This document shows positions 52,790 to 61,611 of a stretch of DNA of 64,000 nucleotides, piece after piece (the first letter of the stretch is position 1; each line of letters begins with the position of its first letter). The stretch is from NCBI RefSeq assembly GCF_902498195.1, contig NZ_CABVIY010000009.1:124001-188000 (forward strand). The letters are read 5' to 3'. The notes beneath the pieces were generated by a model. The model was not told the DNA's origin, made no database searches, and worked only from the letters and a program-made list of their open reading frames with translations. The position numbers were made by a program, and so were the translations under genes. The stretch comes from Pseudomonas fluorescens. GTDB taxonomy: Bacteria; Pseudomonadota; Gammaproteobacteria; Pseudomonadales; Pseudomonadaceae.

Positions 52790-52804
52790 AGAGACAGTGC
52801 CAAC

Positions 52805-53260
52805 TTACGCTTTACCATTCCCTTCCAACTGCCCCAACGGCACGCGCTTTTCGATCGCGCTCGACAACACGATCGACGTCTTGCTGAACCCGAACTGGGC
52901 CACCCGGTTGATCAGCTCTTCCAGCTCCGGCATCGAACCCACCGCCGCTTGCATGATCACGCACGGGTCGCCGGTCACCCGGTGGCATTCGGTCAGTTGC
53001 GGGATTTTGATCAGGTCGTCGTAGGCCTTCTGGTTGCCGTGCTGGTTCAGGCGCAGTTCGATCACACACTGGATCGGCAGCCCGACCCTGGACAGGTCGA
53101 CTTTCGCCTGGTAACCGGTGATCACGCCGCTGGCTTCGAGCTTGGCCACGCGTTCGGCCACGGCCGGGGCGGACAGATTGACCTTGCGCGCCAGGTCGGC
53201 GTAGGAGGCGCGACCGTTTTCCAGCAGGGCGCTGAGCAGCATGCGATCGTACTTATCCAT
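52805..53260 (-). CDS. Lrp/AsnC family transcriptional regulator
   Basis: This is a 151-residue regulator with an N-terminal winged helix-turn-helix (about 5-55; ASYADLARKVNLSAPAVAERVAKL) and a RAM domain with the effector region ECHRVTGDPCVIMQAAV. AGGAG lies 7 bases before ATG 53260. It is divergent from an EamA exporter, the typical arrangement for Lrp-type control of amino acid efflux, and is a different protein from the Lrp at 34622-35101. Confidence 0.92.
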   Translation of the reverse strand: MDKYDRMLLSALLENGRASYADLARKVNLSAPAVAERVAKLEASGVITGYQAKVDLSRVGLPIQCVIELRLNQHGNQKAYDDLIKIPQLTECHRVTGDPCVIMQAAVGSMPELEELINRVAQFGFSKTSIVLSSAIEKRVPLGQLEGNGKA

Positions 53261-53426
53261 CGTGGCGACTCCTGAAAAATGGCGAACTTTCGAAAACACG
53301 GTTTATAGCCATGAACTCCGTGTTTTGAAAAGTGTACCGACGGTTTAAACAGGTTTTGTAACTTATTTTCCCGCCTCAGCCTTTCTAGAATAGCCGTTCA
53401 CCTGTTCTGCCTGTGAGCTGCCCATC

Positions 53427-54356
53427 ATGCCTGGCCTACGTCGCTTCCCCTTACCGTTGATCGCTGCCTTTTTCGCCTTGTACGTGATTTGGGGCTCGAC
53501 TTACCTGGTGATCCGCATCGGCGTGGAGTACTGGCCACCCTTGCTGCTGGCCGGTATCCGCTTCGTGATCGCCGGAAGCCTGATGTACGCCTTCCTGCGC
53601 TGGCGCGGGGCACCGGCACCGACCTGGGCCCAGTGGAAAGCCGCCGGGATCATCGGCGTATTGCTACTGGCCTGCGGCAACGGCGCGGTCAGCGTGGCCG
53701 AGCACACGGGCGTGGCCTCCGGCGTGGCGGCGTTGGCGGTGGCGACGGTGCCGCTGTTTACCTTGCTCTGTGGTTATTTCTGGGGCGCGCGCAACACCCG
53801 TCTCGAGTGGGCGGGCGTTGCGCTTGGAATGATCGGCATTGTCATGCTCAACCTCGGTTCCAACCTGCAATCGAGCCCGTTGGGCGCAGCCCTGCTGATT
53901 TTTGCCGCCGCCACCTGGGCCTTCGGTTCGGTCTGGAGCAAACACTTGCCGTTGCCCCAGGGCGCCATGGCCAGTGCCGTGGAAATGCTGGTGGGGGGCG
54001 TGGTGTTGCTGATTGCCAGCGCCGTCAGCGGTGAGCACCTGGAGAAGGTGCCGCCGATCGAAGGCTGGGCCGCACTGGCGTACCTCACCGTGTTCGGTTC
54101 GATCATCGCGTTCAACGCCTACATGTACCTGTTGAAACACGTGCGTCCGGCGGCGGCCACCAGTTACGCCTACGTCAACCCGGCGGTGGCGGTGTTGCTG
54201 GGGATCGTGTTTGTCGGCGAGACCATCGGCCTCGAAGAGGCGCTGGCGATGCTGGTGATCATTAGCGCCGTGGTGTTGATCGGTCTGCCGCAGTGGCGTC
54301 GTACGCCGGAACGGCCAGTGGTGAAGGTTGTACCGACAGAATCCCGTGTGAATTAG
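53427..54356 (+). CDS. EamA/DMT family exporter, YedA type
   Basis: This is a 309-residue inner-membrane transporter with ten predicted helices in two EamA repeats (about 10-140 and 155-290). The segment LIAAFFALYVIWGSTYLVIRI is characteristic of YedA-like amino acid/metabolite exporters. It is divergent from the Lrp gene, so the cargo is probably an amino acid sensed by that regulator. The promoter region is 53261-53426. Confidence 0.9.
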   Translation: MPGLRRFPLPLIAAFFALYVIWGSTYLVIRIGVEYWPPLLLAGIRFVIAGSLMYAFLRWRGAPAPTWAQWKAAGIIGVLLLACGNGAVSVAEHTGVASGVAALAVATVPLFTLLCGYFWGARNTRLEWAGVALGMIGIVMLNLGSNLQSSPLGAALLIFAAATWAFGSVWSKHLPLPQGAMASAVEMLVGGVVLLIASAVSGEHLEKVPPIEGWAALAYLTVFGSIIAFNAYMYLLKHVRPAAATSYAYVNPAVAVLLGIVFVGETIGLEEALAMLVIISAVVLIGLPQWRRTPERPVVKVVPTESRVN

Positions 54357-54378
54357 GGTAAACTGCGCGCCATTGCAT

Positions 54379-54404
54379 CTTGTTTTGCACACTTGTTTTG
54401 CACA
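54379..54404 (+). repeat. Perfect 13-bp tandem duplication upstream of rhlE
   Basis: CTTGTTTTGCACA occurs twice head to tail (54379-54391 and 54392-54404), 31 bases before the rhlE start codon. It is probably in the rhlE 5' leader or promoter and could be a protein- or RNA-binding site, or a recent slippage event. Confidence 0.8.
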
Positions 54405-54434
54405 ACCCGCGCTGAATTTTCCTACGGTATTCCC

Positions 54435-55772
54435 ATGACTTTCGCCTCCCTTGGCCTGATCGAACCCTTGCTGCGCTCCCTTGAGACGCTCGGCTACCAG
54501 ACGCCGACGCCGGTTCAGGCGCAAGCCATCCCGGCGGTGCTGGCCGGTCGCGACCTGATGGCCGCCGCCCAGACCGGCACCGGCAAGACCGCCGGTTTCG
54601 CCCTGCCGCTCCTGCAACTGCTGGCCATGGAAGGGCCGAAAGTCACCGCCAACTCGGTGCGTGCGCTGATCCTGGTGCCGACCCGCGAACTGGCCGAGCA
54701 GGTTCACGAAGCCGTGCGTCAGTACGCCGAGAACCTGCCGTTGCGCACCTACGCGGTGTACGGCGGCGTCAGCATCAACCCGCAAATGATGAAGCTGCGC
54801 AGCGGCGTGGACCTGCTGGTCGCGACGCCGGGCCGCCTGCTCGACCTGTTCCGCCAGAACGCACTGAAGTTCAACCAGTTGCAAACCCTGGTACTGGACG
54901 AAGCCGACCGCATGCTCGACCTGGGGTTTTCCGAAGAGCTGGCGAACATTTACCGCGCCTTGCCGAAGAAACGTCAGACGCTGTTGTTCTCCGCGACCTT
55001 CTCCGATGACATCCGCCTGCTGGCCGGGCAAATGCTCAACGACCCGCTGAGCATCGAAGTCAGCCCGCGCAACGTGGCGGCCAACACCGTCAAGCAGTGG
55101 GTGGTGACGGTGGACAAGAAGCGCAAGCCGGAACTGTTCGTGCACTTGATGCGCAAGGGCAAGTGGAAGCAGGTGCTGGTGTTCGCCAAGACCCGCAACG
55201 GCGTGGACGCGCTGGTGGAAAAACTCCAGGGCCTGGGCATCAATGCCGACGGCATCCACGGCGACAAACCCCAGGCGACCCGCCAGCGGGCACTGGACCG
55301 CTTCAAGGCCAGCGAAGTGCAGATCCTGGTCGCCACCGACGTTGCGGCCCGTGGCCTGGACATCGAAGACTTGCCACTGGTGGTCAACTTCGACTTGCCG
55401 ATCGTGGCTGAGGACTACATCCACCGGATCGGTCGTACCGGCCGTGCGGGTTCGACCGGCGAGGCCATTTCGCTGGTGTGCGCCGATGAAGTGAACCTGT
55501 TGTCGGCCATCGAGATGTTGACCCGCCAGACCTTGAAGCGCCAGAGCGAACCGGACTTCGAACCTGAGCACCGGGTGCCGGACACCGATGCCAGTGGCCA
55601 GGTGATCAAGAAGCCGAAGAAACCGAAGAAGCCAAAGGCTTCCGGTGGTGGCGGCAAGCGCAATCTGGGCAAGTGGGTAGACAGCGGTGAAGTGGCTGCG
55701 CCGGAGCCTTCGGTCAAGCCTGTGCGAAAAGTGCCGGTGTTCAATACCGGGCCGCGCAAGCGCAAGCCTTAA
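54435..55772 (+). CDS. rhlE: DEAD-box RNA helicase RhlE
   Basis: This is a 445-residue RNA helicase with the full motif set: Q motif TPTPVQAQAIP, Walker A AQTGTGKT, DEAD box VLDEADRMLD, SAT, and HRIGRTGRAG. The C-terminal tail is basic and low complexity (KKPKKPKKPKASGGGGKR), as in RhlE proteins, and helps bind RNA. ATG 54435 (MTFASLGLIEP) is the start; the 14 upstream in-frame codons have no signal. Helicases of this family are important for cold growth and ribosome assembly. Confidence 0.95.
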   Translation: MTFASLGLIEPLLRSLETLGYQTPTPVQAQAIPAVLAGRDLMAAAQTGTGKTAGFALPLLQLLAMEGPKVTANSVRALILVPTRELAEQVHEAVRQYAENLPLRTYAVYGGVSINPQMMKLRSGVDLLVATPGRLLDLFRQNALKFNQLQTLVLDEADRMLDLGFSEELANIYRALPKKRQTLLFSATFSDDIRLLAGQMLNDPLSIEVSPRNVAANTVKQWVVTVDKKRKPELFVHLMRKGKWKQVLVFAKTRNGVDALVEKLQGLGINADGIHGDKPQATRQRALDRFKASEVQILVATDVAARGLDIEDLPLVVNFDLPIVAEDYIHRIGRTGRAGSTGEAISLVCADEVNLLSAIEMLTRQTLKRQSEPDFEPEHRVPDTDASGQVIKKPKKPKKPKASGGGGKRNLGKWVDSGEVAAPEPSVKPVRKVPVFNTGPRKRKP

Positions 55773-55797
55773 TAACTGCTGCGCCTGTCAGGCCGCC

Positions 55798-55863
55798 TTC
55801 GCGAGCAAGCCCGCTCCCACATTTGGAATGCGTTCCAATGTGGGAGCGGGCTTGCTCGCGAAG
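55798..55863. repeat. REP-type palindromic pair, family A, short-loop form
   Basis: Inverted family A units with a 19-base loop (ATTTGGAATGCGTTCCAAT) that is itself palindromic. The loop nearly matches that at 23720-23785, showing a shared, recently spread form. Confidence 0.92.
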
Positions 55864-55878
55864 GGCGCACCTCGGTCT

Positions 55879-57120
55879 TCAGCCCTTGCGCTGCAACCAT
55901 TCAATAATCCCCAACCCCGCCGCCCGCCCACTGGCAAAACACGCAGTCAGCAGATAGCCGCCCGTCGGCGCTTCCCAATCGAGCATTTCTCCCGCGCAGA
56001 ACACGCCGGGCAATGGCTTGAGCATCAATCGCTCATCCATCGCTTCGAACATCACACCGCCTGCACTGCTGATCGCTTCGTCCAGTGGCCGGGCTTTCAC
56101 CAGGGTCAGCGGCAAGGCTTTAATCGCTTTGGCCAGCAACGACATGTCGTTGAAGGTTTCGGCGGATGTCAGCTCCCGCAACAACCCCGCTTTCACCCCG
56201 TCGATCCCCAACTGACTGTGCAGATGCTTGGCCATCGAGCGCGAGCCACGCGGCTTGCTCAGCGTGGCCTGGATTTTATCCACAGGCCGGCCCGGCAGCA
56301 GATCAATGTGGATTGTTGCCGAACCGTGCAAGTTAATCGCTTCGCGGATCGGCGCCGACAGGGCGTAGATCAGGCTGCCTTCAATGCCGGTGGCGGTGAT
56401 CACGCATTCGCCCAACCGTGGAATGTCGTCGTTCAAACCGATGGCGATGTTTTTCAGCGGCGCTCCGGCGAATTTGCTGACCATCAATTCGCTCCAGGCC
56501 TGCACCTCGAAGCCGCAATTGCTAGGTTGCAGCGGCGCCAGTCCTACACCGCGCTGCTCCAGCGGCAGCATCCACGCGCCGTCGGAACCCAGGCGCGACC
56601 AGCTGCCGCCGCCCAGGGCGAGCAGGGTGGCGTCGGCCTGTACGGATTTCTCGCCGCCGGGGCTGTCGATTCGCAAGTGGCCGGCGTCATTCCAGCCGAG
56701 CCAGCGATGACGTGTGTGGATAACCACGCCAGCGTCGCGCAGGCGCTTGAGCCAGGCACGCAGCAAGGGTGCGGCTTTCATGTCGGTCGGGAAGACCCGG
56801 CCGGAGCTGCCGACAAAGGTGTCGATGCCCAGGTCGTGAATCCACTGGCACAACGCATCGGCACCGAAGCTGCGCAGCAGCGGCGCAATCTGCGGTGCAC
56901 GCTCGGCGTAGCGCGAGAGGAACGCCGGATAGGCTTCGGAGTGGGTGATGTTCATGCCGCCGACGCCGGCCAGGAGGAATTTTCGCCCCACCGAAGGCAT
57001 GCCGTCATACAGGTCGACCTGGATCCCGGCCTGGCTCAGCACTTCAGCCGCCATCAAACCGGCTGGGCCGCCGCCGATGATGGCGACGCGGGAAGGGGAG
57101 GAGGTCGAGGATTGAGTCAT
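55879..57120 (-). CDS. TIGR03862/HI0933-like flavoprotein
   Basis: This is a 413-residue FAD-binding protein of the BaiN/HI0933-like (TIGR03862) family. The Rossmann motif is GGGPAGLMAAEVL near the N-terminus; GRKFLLAGVGGMNITH and the C-terminal GVFCAGEMLDWEAPTGGYLL motif are family features. It is probably an oxidoreductase of unknown substrate. The start at 57120 (MTQSSTSSPSRVAI) is preferred to one 12 codons upstream. Confidence 0.9.
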   Translation of the reverse strand: MTQSSTSSPSRVAIIGGGPAGLMAAEVLSQAGIQVDLYDGMPSVGRKFLLAGVGGMNITHSEAYPAFLSRYAERAPQIAPLLRSFGADALCQWIHDLGIDTFVGSSGRVFPTDMKAAPLLRAWLKRLRDAGVVIHTRHRWLGWNDAGHLRIDSPGGEKSVQADATLLALGGGSWSRLGSDGAWMLPLEQRGVGLAPLQPSNCGFEVQAWSELMVSKFAGAPLKNIAIGLNDDIPRLGECVITATGIEGSLIYALSAPIREAINLHGSATIHIDLLPGRPVDKIQATLSKPRGSRSMAKHLHSQLGIDGVKAGLLRELTSAETFNDMSLLAKAIKALPLTLVKARPLDEAISSAGGVMFEAMDERLMLKPLPGVFCAGEMLDWEAPTGGYLLTACFASGRAAGLGIIEWLQRKG

Positions 57121-57175
57121 GGGAGCGCTGCGGTTTTGGCGAATGAAGCCGGGCATTCTACCGCACAGATCTAAT

Positions 57176-57263
57176 GTGGGAGCGGGCTTGCTCGCGAAAG
57201 CAGTGTGTCAGTCGGCATCTGTGTTGAATGTTAAATCGCATTCGCGAGCAAGCCCGCTCCCAC
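57176..57263. repeat. REP-type palindromic pair, family A
   Basis: Inverted family A units (57176-57199 and 57241-57263) lie upstream of the flavoprotein gene and downstream of the HDAC-like gene, both on the minus strand. Confidence 0.92.
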
Positions 57264-57353
57264 AGGTGACGGCTGTGGATTTGTGGGTGGTTAAAAAACA
57301 ACCACTGCTCTGTAGCCCCCAACCGGCAAGGGCTGTAGTGCCTTTCACTCAGG

Positions 57354-57362
57354 TTATCCACA
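57354..57362 (+). promoter_or_regulatory. Perfect DnaA-box sequence
   Basis: TTATCCACA matches the DnaA-box consensus exactly, in a 137-base spacer after a REP pair and just past the end of the HDAC-like gene. A single box is not an origin; it may be chance or a titration or regulatory site. Confidence 0.3.
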
Positions 57363-57400
57363 GGCGGTTCCACAGGCATTGTGGGTAAAGCATCCACAAC

Positions 57401-58321
57401 TCAGTGACAACCTGATGACTGCCAGACCCGTTGTGCGCTGTGATGCAGGATACCGTGGCGTCGCGCCAGGGCCTGGCGGTCCTTGCTGTAGCCGCCGCCG
57501 ATCACTCCGACCACCGGAATGTCGCGGCCCAGGCAATGGCGCATCACGCTTTCATCGCGGGCGGCGACGCCCTGGTCGGTCAGCTTCAGGTAACCCAGCG
57601 CGTCATCCTTGTGCACATCGACGCCGGCGTCGTACAGCACCAGGTCCGGCTGATAGAGCGGCAGCAGATAATTCAGCGCATCGTCCACCACCTTCAGGTA
57701 CTCCTCGTCGCCCATGCCGTTGGGCAGCGGAATGTCCCAGTCACTTTCGGCCTTGCGTGCAGGAAAGTTCTTTTCGCAGTGCAGGGAAACGGTAATGGCC
57801 TCCGGGGTGTCGTGCAGGATGCGGGCCGTACCGTCGCCCTGGTGCACGTCGCAATCGAAGATCAGGACGCGGTTCACCCGGCCGCTTTCCAGCAGGAAAT
57901 GGCTGATCACCGCCAGGTCATTGAAGATGCAGAACCCGGCCGGGTGATCGTAGTGTGCGTGGTGCGTGCCGCCCGCCAGGTGACAGGCCAGGCCATGTTC
58001 CAGGGCCTGCTCGGCCGCCAGCAGGGAGCCGCCGACCGCCCGCACCGTGCGCCGGGCCAGGGCTTCGCTCCAGGGCAGGCCAAGGCGCCGTTGATCCTCG
58101 CGGGACAATTCGCCGCCCATGTAGCGTTCGATATACGAAGGGTCATGGGCGAGGGCGAGAATCTCCGGGGGGCACAGTTGCGGGCGCAGCAGGTCGGCGT
58201 CGCGGGTCAGGCCGCTGTCCACCAGGTGATCGCGCAGCAGGCGAAACTTGTCCATGGGGAAGCGGTGATCCGCCGGGAACTCGGGGCTGTAGTCTTCGTG
58301 GTAGATCAGCGGCAGGGACAT
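57401..58321 (-). CDS. Histone deacetylase family amidohydrolase
   Basis: This is a 306-residue zinc amidohydrolase of the histone deacetylase/acetylpolyamine amidohydrolase superfamily, related to HDAC11 or AcuC types. Metal-binding residues are in DCDVHQGDG (Asp, His) and YDAGVDVHKDD (Asp); the HLAGGTHHAH motif carries the active-site His pair, and GGGY holds the conserved Tyr. Bacterial members act on acetylated polyamines, small acetyl-lysine proteins or acetoin metabolism. It stands alone on the minus strand. Confidence 0.9.
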   Translation of the reverse strand: MSLPLIYHEDYSPEFPADHRFPMDKFRLLRDHLVDSGLTRDADLLRPQLCPPEILALAHDPSYIERYMGGELSREDQRRLGLPWSEALARRTVRAVGGSLLAAEQALEHGLACHLAGGTHHAHYDHPAGFCIFNDLAVISHFLLESGRVNRVLIFDCDVHQGDGTARILHDTPEAITVSLHCEKNFPARKAESDWDIPLPNGMGDEEYLKVVDDALNYLLPLYQPDLVLYDAGVDVHKDDALGYLKLTDQGVAARDESVMRHCLGRDIPVVGVIGGGYSKDRQALARRHGILHHSAQRVWQSSGCH

Positions 58322-58412
58322 GATTGCGTTGTCTGCAAAGGCTTACGGGAATGAGTGAAGGATCCTACCAGCGTTGTAGACTGGCGACATCCAAACGGAG
58401 GGGCGGGGGACG

Positions 58413-58982
58413 ATGGAGCCGATACTGAAACTCGAGAGCGCGCGTCTGTTAATGCGCCAGTGGCGCGATGAGGATCTGCCGGATTTTGCGGCGATGTGTG
58501 CCGACCCACAGGTCATGCGCTATTTTCCGACGGCCCTGAGTCGACTGGAAAGTGCGTCATTGATCGGGCGAATCAGGGGTCATTTTGCCGAGCACGGGTT
58601 TGGCCTGTGGGCACTGGAACGCAAGGACACCGGGCAGTTCATCGGTTTTACCGGGCTGCTGGTGGTCGGGTTCGATGCGCCGTTCACCCCGGCCATCGAG
58701 ATCGGCTGGCGCCTGGCGCGCGAACACTGGGGCCTGGGTTATGCCAGCGAAGCGGCGTGGACCGCTCTGCGTTGCGGGTTTGACCGTGTGGCGGTGAACG
58801 AAATCGTCTCGTTCACCGCGGACAGCAACCTGCCATCGCAGAAAGTCATGCAGGCCATCGGCATGCACCATGACCCCGCCGACGATTTCGAGCACCCGAA
58901 GCTTGCGGTCGACCATCCCCTGCGTCACCACGTGCTGTATCGCATCAGCCGCGAACAATGGCTGCAAACCTTGCATGGATAA
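58413..58982 (+). CDS. GNAT family N-acetyltransferase (RimJ/RimL type)
   Basis: This is a 189-residue acetyltransferase with the RimJ/RimL-type fold. The N-terminal motif ESARLLMRQWRDEDLPDF, the IGWRLAREHWGLGYASEAAWTAL acetyl-CoA region and the late VSFTADSNLPSQKVMQAIGM segment are family signatures. GGAGGGG precedes ATG 58413. The target (protein N-terminus or small amine) is unknown. It is divergent from the HDAC-like gene, so an acetylase and a deacetylase share a promoter region. Confidence 0.85.
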   Translation: MEPILKLESARLLMRQWRDEDLPDFAAMCADPQVMRYFPTALSRLESASLIGRIRGHFAEHGFGLWALERKDTGQFIGFTGLLVVGFDAPFTPAIEIGWRLAREHWGLGYASEAAWTALRCGFDRVAVNEIVSFTADSNLPSQKVMQAIGMHHDPADDFEHPKLAVDHPLRHHVLYRISREQWLQTLHG

Positions 58983-59088
58983 CCTGACATAGACGTTTAC
59001 AATGGCCCTCATGTTGGCACGGGCCAGAAACTGAATCGACCGACGCAGCCAAGACTGCGCGGCATTGCGTTGTGTGAGGAGAGTCTGA

Positions 59089-59958
59089 ATGAGCCAAGTG
59101 TTGGATGATCTGGTGGACCTGCTGACCCTGGAACCGATCGAAGAAAACCTGTTCCGTGGCCGCAGCCAGGACCTGGGGTTTCGTCAGTTGTTCGGCGGCC
59201 AGGTGCTGGGCCAGTCGCTGTCGGCGGCCAGTCAGACCGTCGAAGAGACGCGCCATGTGCATTCGATGCACGGTTATTTCCTGCGTCCGGGCGATGCCGG
59301 GTTGCCGGTGGTGTATCAGGTTGACCGGGTTCGCGATGGCGGCAGTTTCAGCACGCGCCGGGTGACGGCGATCCAGAAGGGTCATCCGATCTTCACTTGC
59401 AGCGCCTCGTTCCAGTACGACGAAGAAGGCTTCCAGCACCAGAGCGAAATGCCGCAAGTGGTCGGGCCGGAAAACCTGCCGTCGGAGCTGGAGCTGACCC
59501 AGCAGCGCGCGCACCTGATCCCGGAAAAAATGCGCGAAAAACTGCTGTGCCCGAAACCGATCGAGTTCCGCCCGATCACCGAGAAAGACCCCTACAACCC
59601 GCAACCCTCCGATCCGATCAAGTACGTCTGGTTTCGCGCCGACGGTGCCCTGGCCGACTCCCCGGCGCTGCACAAGTATTTGCTGGCCTATGCCTCGGAT
59701 TTCGGGCTGCTGACCACTTCGATGCAACCCCATGGCAAATCGGTCTGGCACAAGGACATGCAGGTTGCCAGCCTCGATCACGCGCTGTGGTTTCACGCCG
59801 ACCTGCGCGCCGATGACTGGTTGCTCTACGCCATGGACAGCCCGTGGGCCGGCAACTCTCGCGGGTTCTCCCGTGGCAGCGTGTTCAACCGCGCCGGGCA
59901 ACTGGTGGCCTCGGTCACGCAGGAAGGCCTGATTCGCCATCGCAAGGATTGGGCATGA
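59089..59958 (+). CDS. tesB: Acyl-CoA thioesterase II
   Basis: TesB hydrolyses medium and long acyl-CoAs to free fatty acids. The 289-residue double-hotdog protein has the N-terminal RQLFGGQVLGQSLSAA segment, the catalytic Asp region SLDHALWFHADLRADDWLL and the SRGFSRGSVF motif. GAGGAGAG precedes the ATG. The stop codon overlaps the start of the HAD gene (ATGA), giving a coupled pair. Confidence 0.94.
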   Translation: MSQVLDDLVDLLTLEPIEENLFRGRSQDLGFRQLFGGQVLGQSLSAASQTVEETRHVHSMHGYFLRPGDAGLPVVYQVDRVRDGGSFSTRRVTAIQKGHPIFTCSASFQYDEEGFQHQSEMPQVVGPENLPSELELTQQRAHLIPEKMREKLLCPKPIEFRPITEKDPYNPQPSDPIKYVWFRADGALADSPALHKYLLAYASDFGLLTTSMQPHGKSVWHKDMQVASLDHALWFHADLRADDWLLYAMDSPWAGNSRGFSRGSVFNRAGQLVASVTQEGLIRHRKDWA

Positions 59959-60548
59959 GCCTGGCCGACGTCCGCCACTGGGTATTCGACATGGACGGCA
60001 CCCTGACGGTGGCCGTGCATGACTTCGCGGCAATTCGCGTGGCCTTGGCGATCCCGGCCGACGACGACATCCTGACCCACCTCGCCGCGCTGCCGGCCGA
60101 TGAAGCCGCGGCCAAGCACGCGTGGCTGCTGGAACACGAGCGCGACTTGGCGCTGGGCTCGAAGCCGGCACCGGGCGCGGTGGAACTGGTGCGTGAATTG
60201 GCCGGGCGCGGTTATCGCCTGGGCATCCTCACGCGCAATGCCCGTGAGCTGGCGCATGTCACCCTGGAGGCCATCGGCCTGGCCGACTGCTTTGCGGCAC
60301 AGGATGTATTGGGCCGCGATGAAGCGCCGCCCAAACCCCATCCCGGTGGTTTGCTGAAACTGGCCGAGGCCTGGAAGGTACCGACCGGCGAGATGGTGAT
60401 GGTCGGCGATTACCGTTTCGATCTGGATTGCGGGCGAGCGGCGGGGACACGCACAGTGTTGGTGAATCTGCCGGACAACCCGTGGCCCGAGTTGACCGAT
60501 TGGCATGCGGCGGATTGTGTTGAGTTGCGGCGGATGCTCATTGTTTGA
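59955..60548 (+). CDS. HAD family phosphatase
   Basis: This is a 197-residue haloacid dehalogenase-type hydrolase with motif I DMDGTL, motif II ILTRNAR, motif III Lys in PPKPHPGG and motif IV GDYRFDLDCG. It resembles phosphoglycolate-phosphatase-like enzymes, but the substrate is open. It begins at ATG 59955 within the tesB stop (ATGA), indicating translational coupling, and ends at a family B repeat. Confidence 0.9.
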   Translation: MSLADVRHWVFDMDGTLTVAVHDFAAIRVALAIPADDDILTHLAALPADEAAAKHAWLLEHERDLALGSKPAPGAVELVRELAGRGYRLGILTRNARELAHVTLEAIGLADCFAAQDVLGRDEAPPKPHPGGLLKLAEAWKVPTGEMVMVGDYRFDLDCGRAAGTRTVLVNLPDNPWPELTDWHAADCVELRRMLIV

Positions 60549-60558
60549 GATTGAAGAT

Positions 60559-60638
60559 CAAAAGATCGCAGCCTTCGGCAGCTCCTACACGGGAATCGAG
60601 AACACCCTGTAGGAGCTGCCGAAGGCTGCGATCTTTTG
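60559..60638. repeat. Palindromic repeat pair, family B
   Basis: Inverted family B units (CAAAAGATCGCAGCCTTCGG and CCGAAGGCTGCGATCTTTTG at the ends) lie between convergent genes. The arms pair over about 29 bases with few mismatches, so the RNA would form a strong hairpin in either direction. Confidence 0.92.
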
Positions 60639-60642
60639 GCGA

Positions 60643-61611
60643 TTATTGAAACAACGCTTTTTGCCCCTCCGGCGAGGTCAACATTCCATCCCCGTTATGC
60701 CCGACCCCGGGCACCTCGATCAGCTGCTGATTCAACCCTTGCGGTTGCAGCCGCTTCAGATAATCGAAATACAAACGCCCACGCGCCAATCGGTTCGGCC
60801 CTTGGGCCTTGGCCTCGCAGCTTTTATCCAGCGCCCGATGATTCGGATCGATGTCCTGCTGCCCCAATAGGTAAACGATGTCGCGCTTGAGGTATTTTTC
60901 CTGCAGTTGCGCGGCGGTTTGTCCTTCGGCGTAGGCGGGTAAATCCGTCAGCCCGTATTTCCAGCGATTGAAGTCGGGGCACGCGGCGTGGTTGAAAGCC
61001 ACTGGCCGGCGCTCATCGAAAAATGCGTAGGAAGACGGGTTGGCGATCACGTAGCGCACCTGCACGCCGGCGGCGTCCAGGGCGGGTTGATCGTGGCCCA
61101 GCAAGGCGTAGCGCTGAACCACTTGGGCGCCACCGGAGTGGCCGGCGATGACGATCTGCTTCACGTCCGGAAACTGCTGGCGGTCACCCAGGCGGGCGAC
61201 GATCTCGTCCAGTGCCTCATAGGCGCTCAGGCGAAACGGCGCAGTGGATTCGCCACCGGCCATCCACTCGTTGCCTTGCCAGCGCAACACCGTGTCAGCC
61301 ACCGGGTGCAGCGCGACATCGGTTTCGTTAAGGAATTGTGGGGCGATCACCAGGGTGGTTGCGCTTTGCCCCGCCAGTTCGGCCGAGTGTTCGCCGCTGT
61401 GCAGGTAGGTTTGCGCATTGCGCAGGCGACCGTGGACGATGATCAACACCCGTTCGATTTTTGCCGGGGCGGGGCTGATGCCGACCGCCATCTCGCCGGA
61501 CTTCAACAACAGGCGTCCGGGACTGACTTCCTTGACGCCATGCCCGGCAGCCCAGGTAGTCGGGAAAGGGCTTGTGCAAGTGATCAGCAACGCCAACAAC
61601 CATTTTTTCAT
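60643..61611 (-). CDS. Secreted alpha/beta hydrolase
   Basis: This is a 322-residue exported protein with a signal peptide (cleavage near TTWAAGH). The serine-hydrolase nucleophile elbow is GHSGG, preceded by IVHGRLRNAQTYL; the late DIDPNHRALDK and GVGHNGDGM segments supply probable acid and His. It could be a lipase/esterase or carbohydrate esterase. The three Cys residues in the mature part fit a periplasmic or secreted enzyme. It ends in a family B repeat. Confidence 0.82.
   Translation of the reverse strand: MKKWLLALLITCTSPFPTTWAAGHGVKEVSPGRLLLKSGEMAVGISPAPAKIERVLIIVHGRLRNAQTYLHSGEHSAELAGQSATTLVIAPQFLNETDVALHPVADTVLRWQGNEWMAGGESTAPFRLSAYEALDEIVARLGDRQQFPDVKQIVIAGHSGGAQVVQRYALLGHDQPALDAAGVQVRYVIANPSSYAFFDERRPVAFNHAACPDFNRWKYGLTDLPAYAEGQTAAQLQEKYLKRDIVYLLGQQDIDPNHRALDKSCEAKAQGPNRLARGRLYFDYLKRLQPQGLNQQLIEVPGVGHNGDGMLTSPEGQKALFQ

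Noticed and set aside
10088..57263. CRISPR array or insertion sequences from the recurring repeats
   Set aside because: The repeats are inverted pairs scattered singly in many spacers, not regularly spaced direct repeats, and no cas or transposase gene is in the window.
57354..57362. Origin of replication around the DnaA box
   Set aside because: Only one perfect box, no AT-rich unwinding element, and no dnaA, dnaN, gyrB or rpmH nearby.
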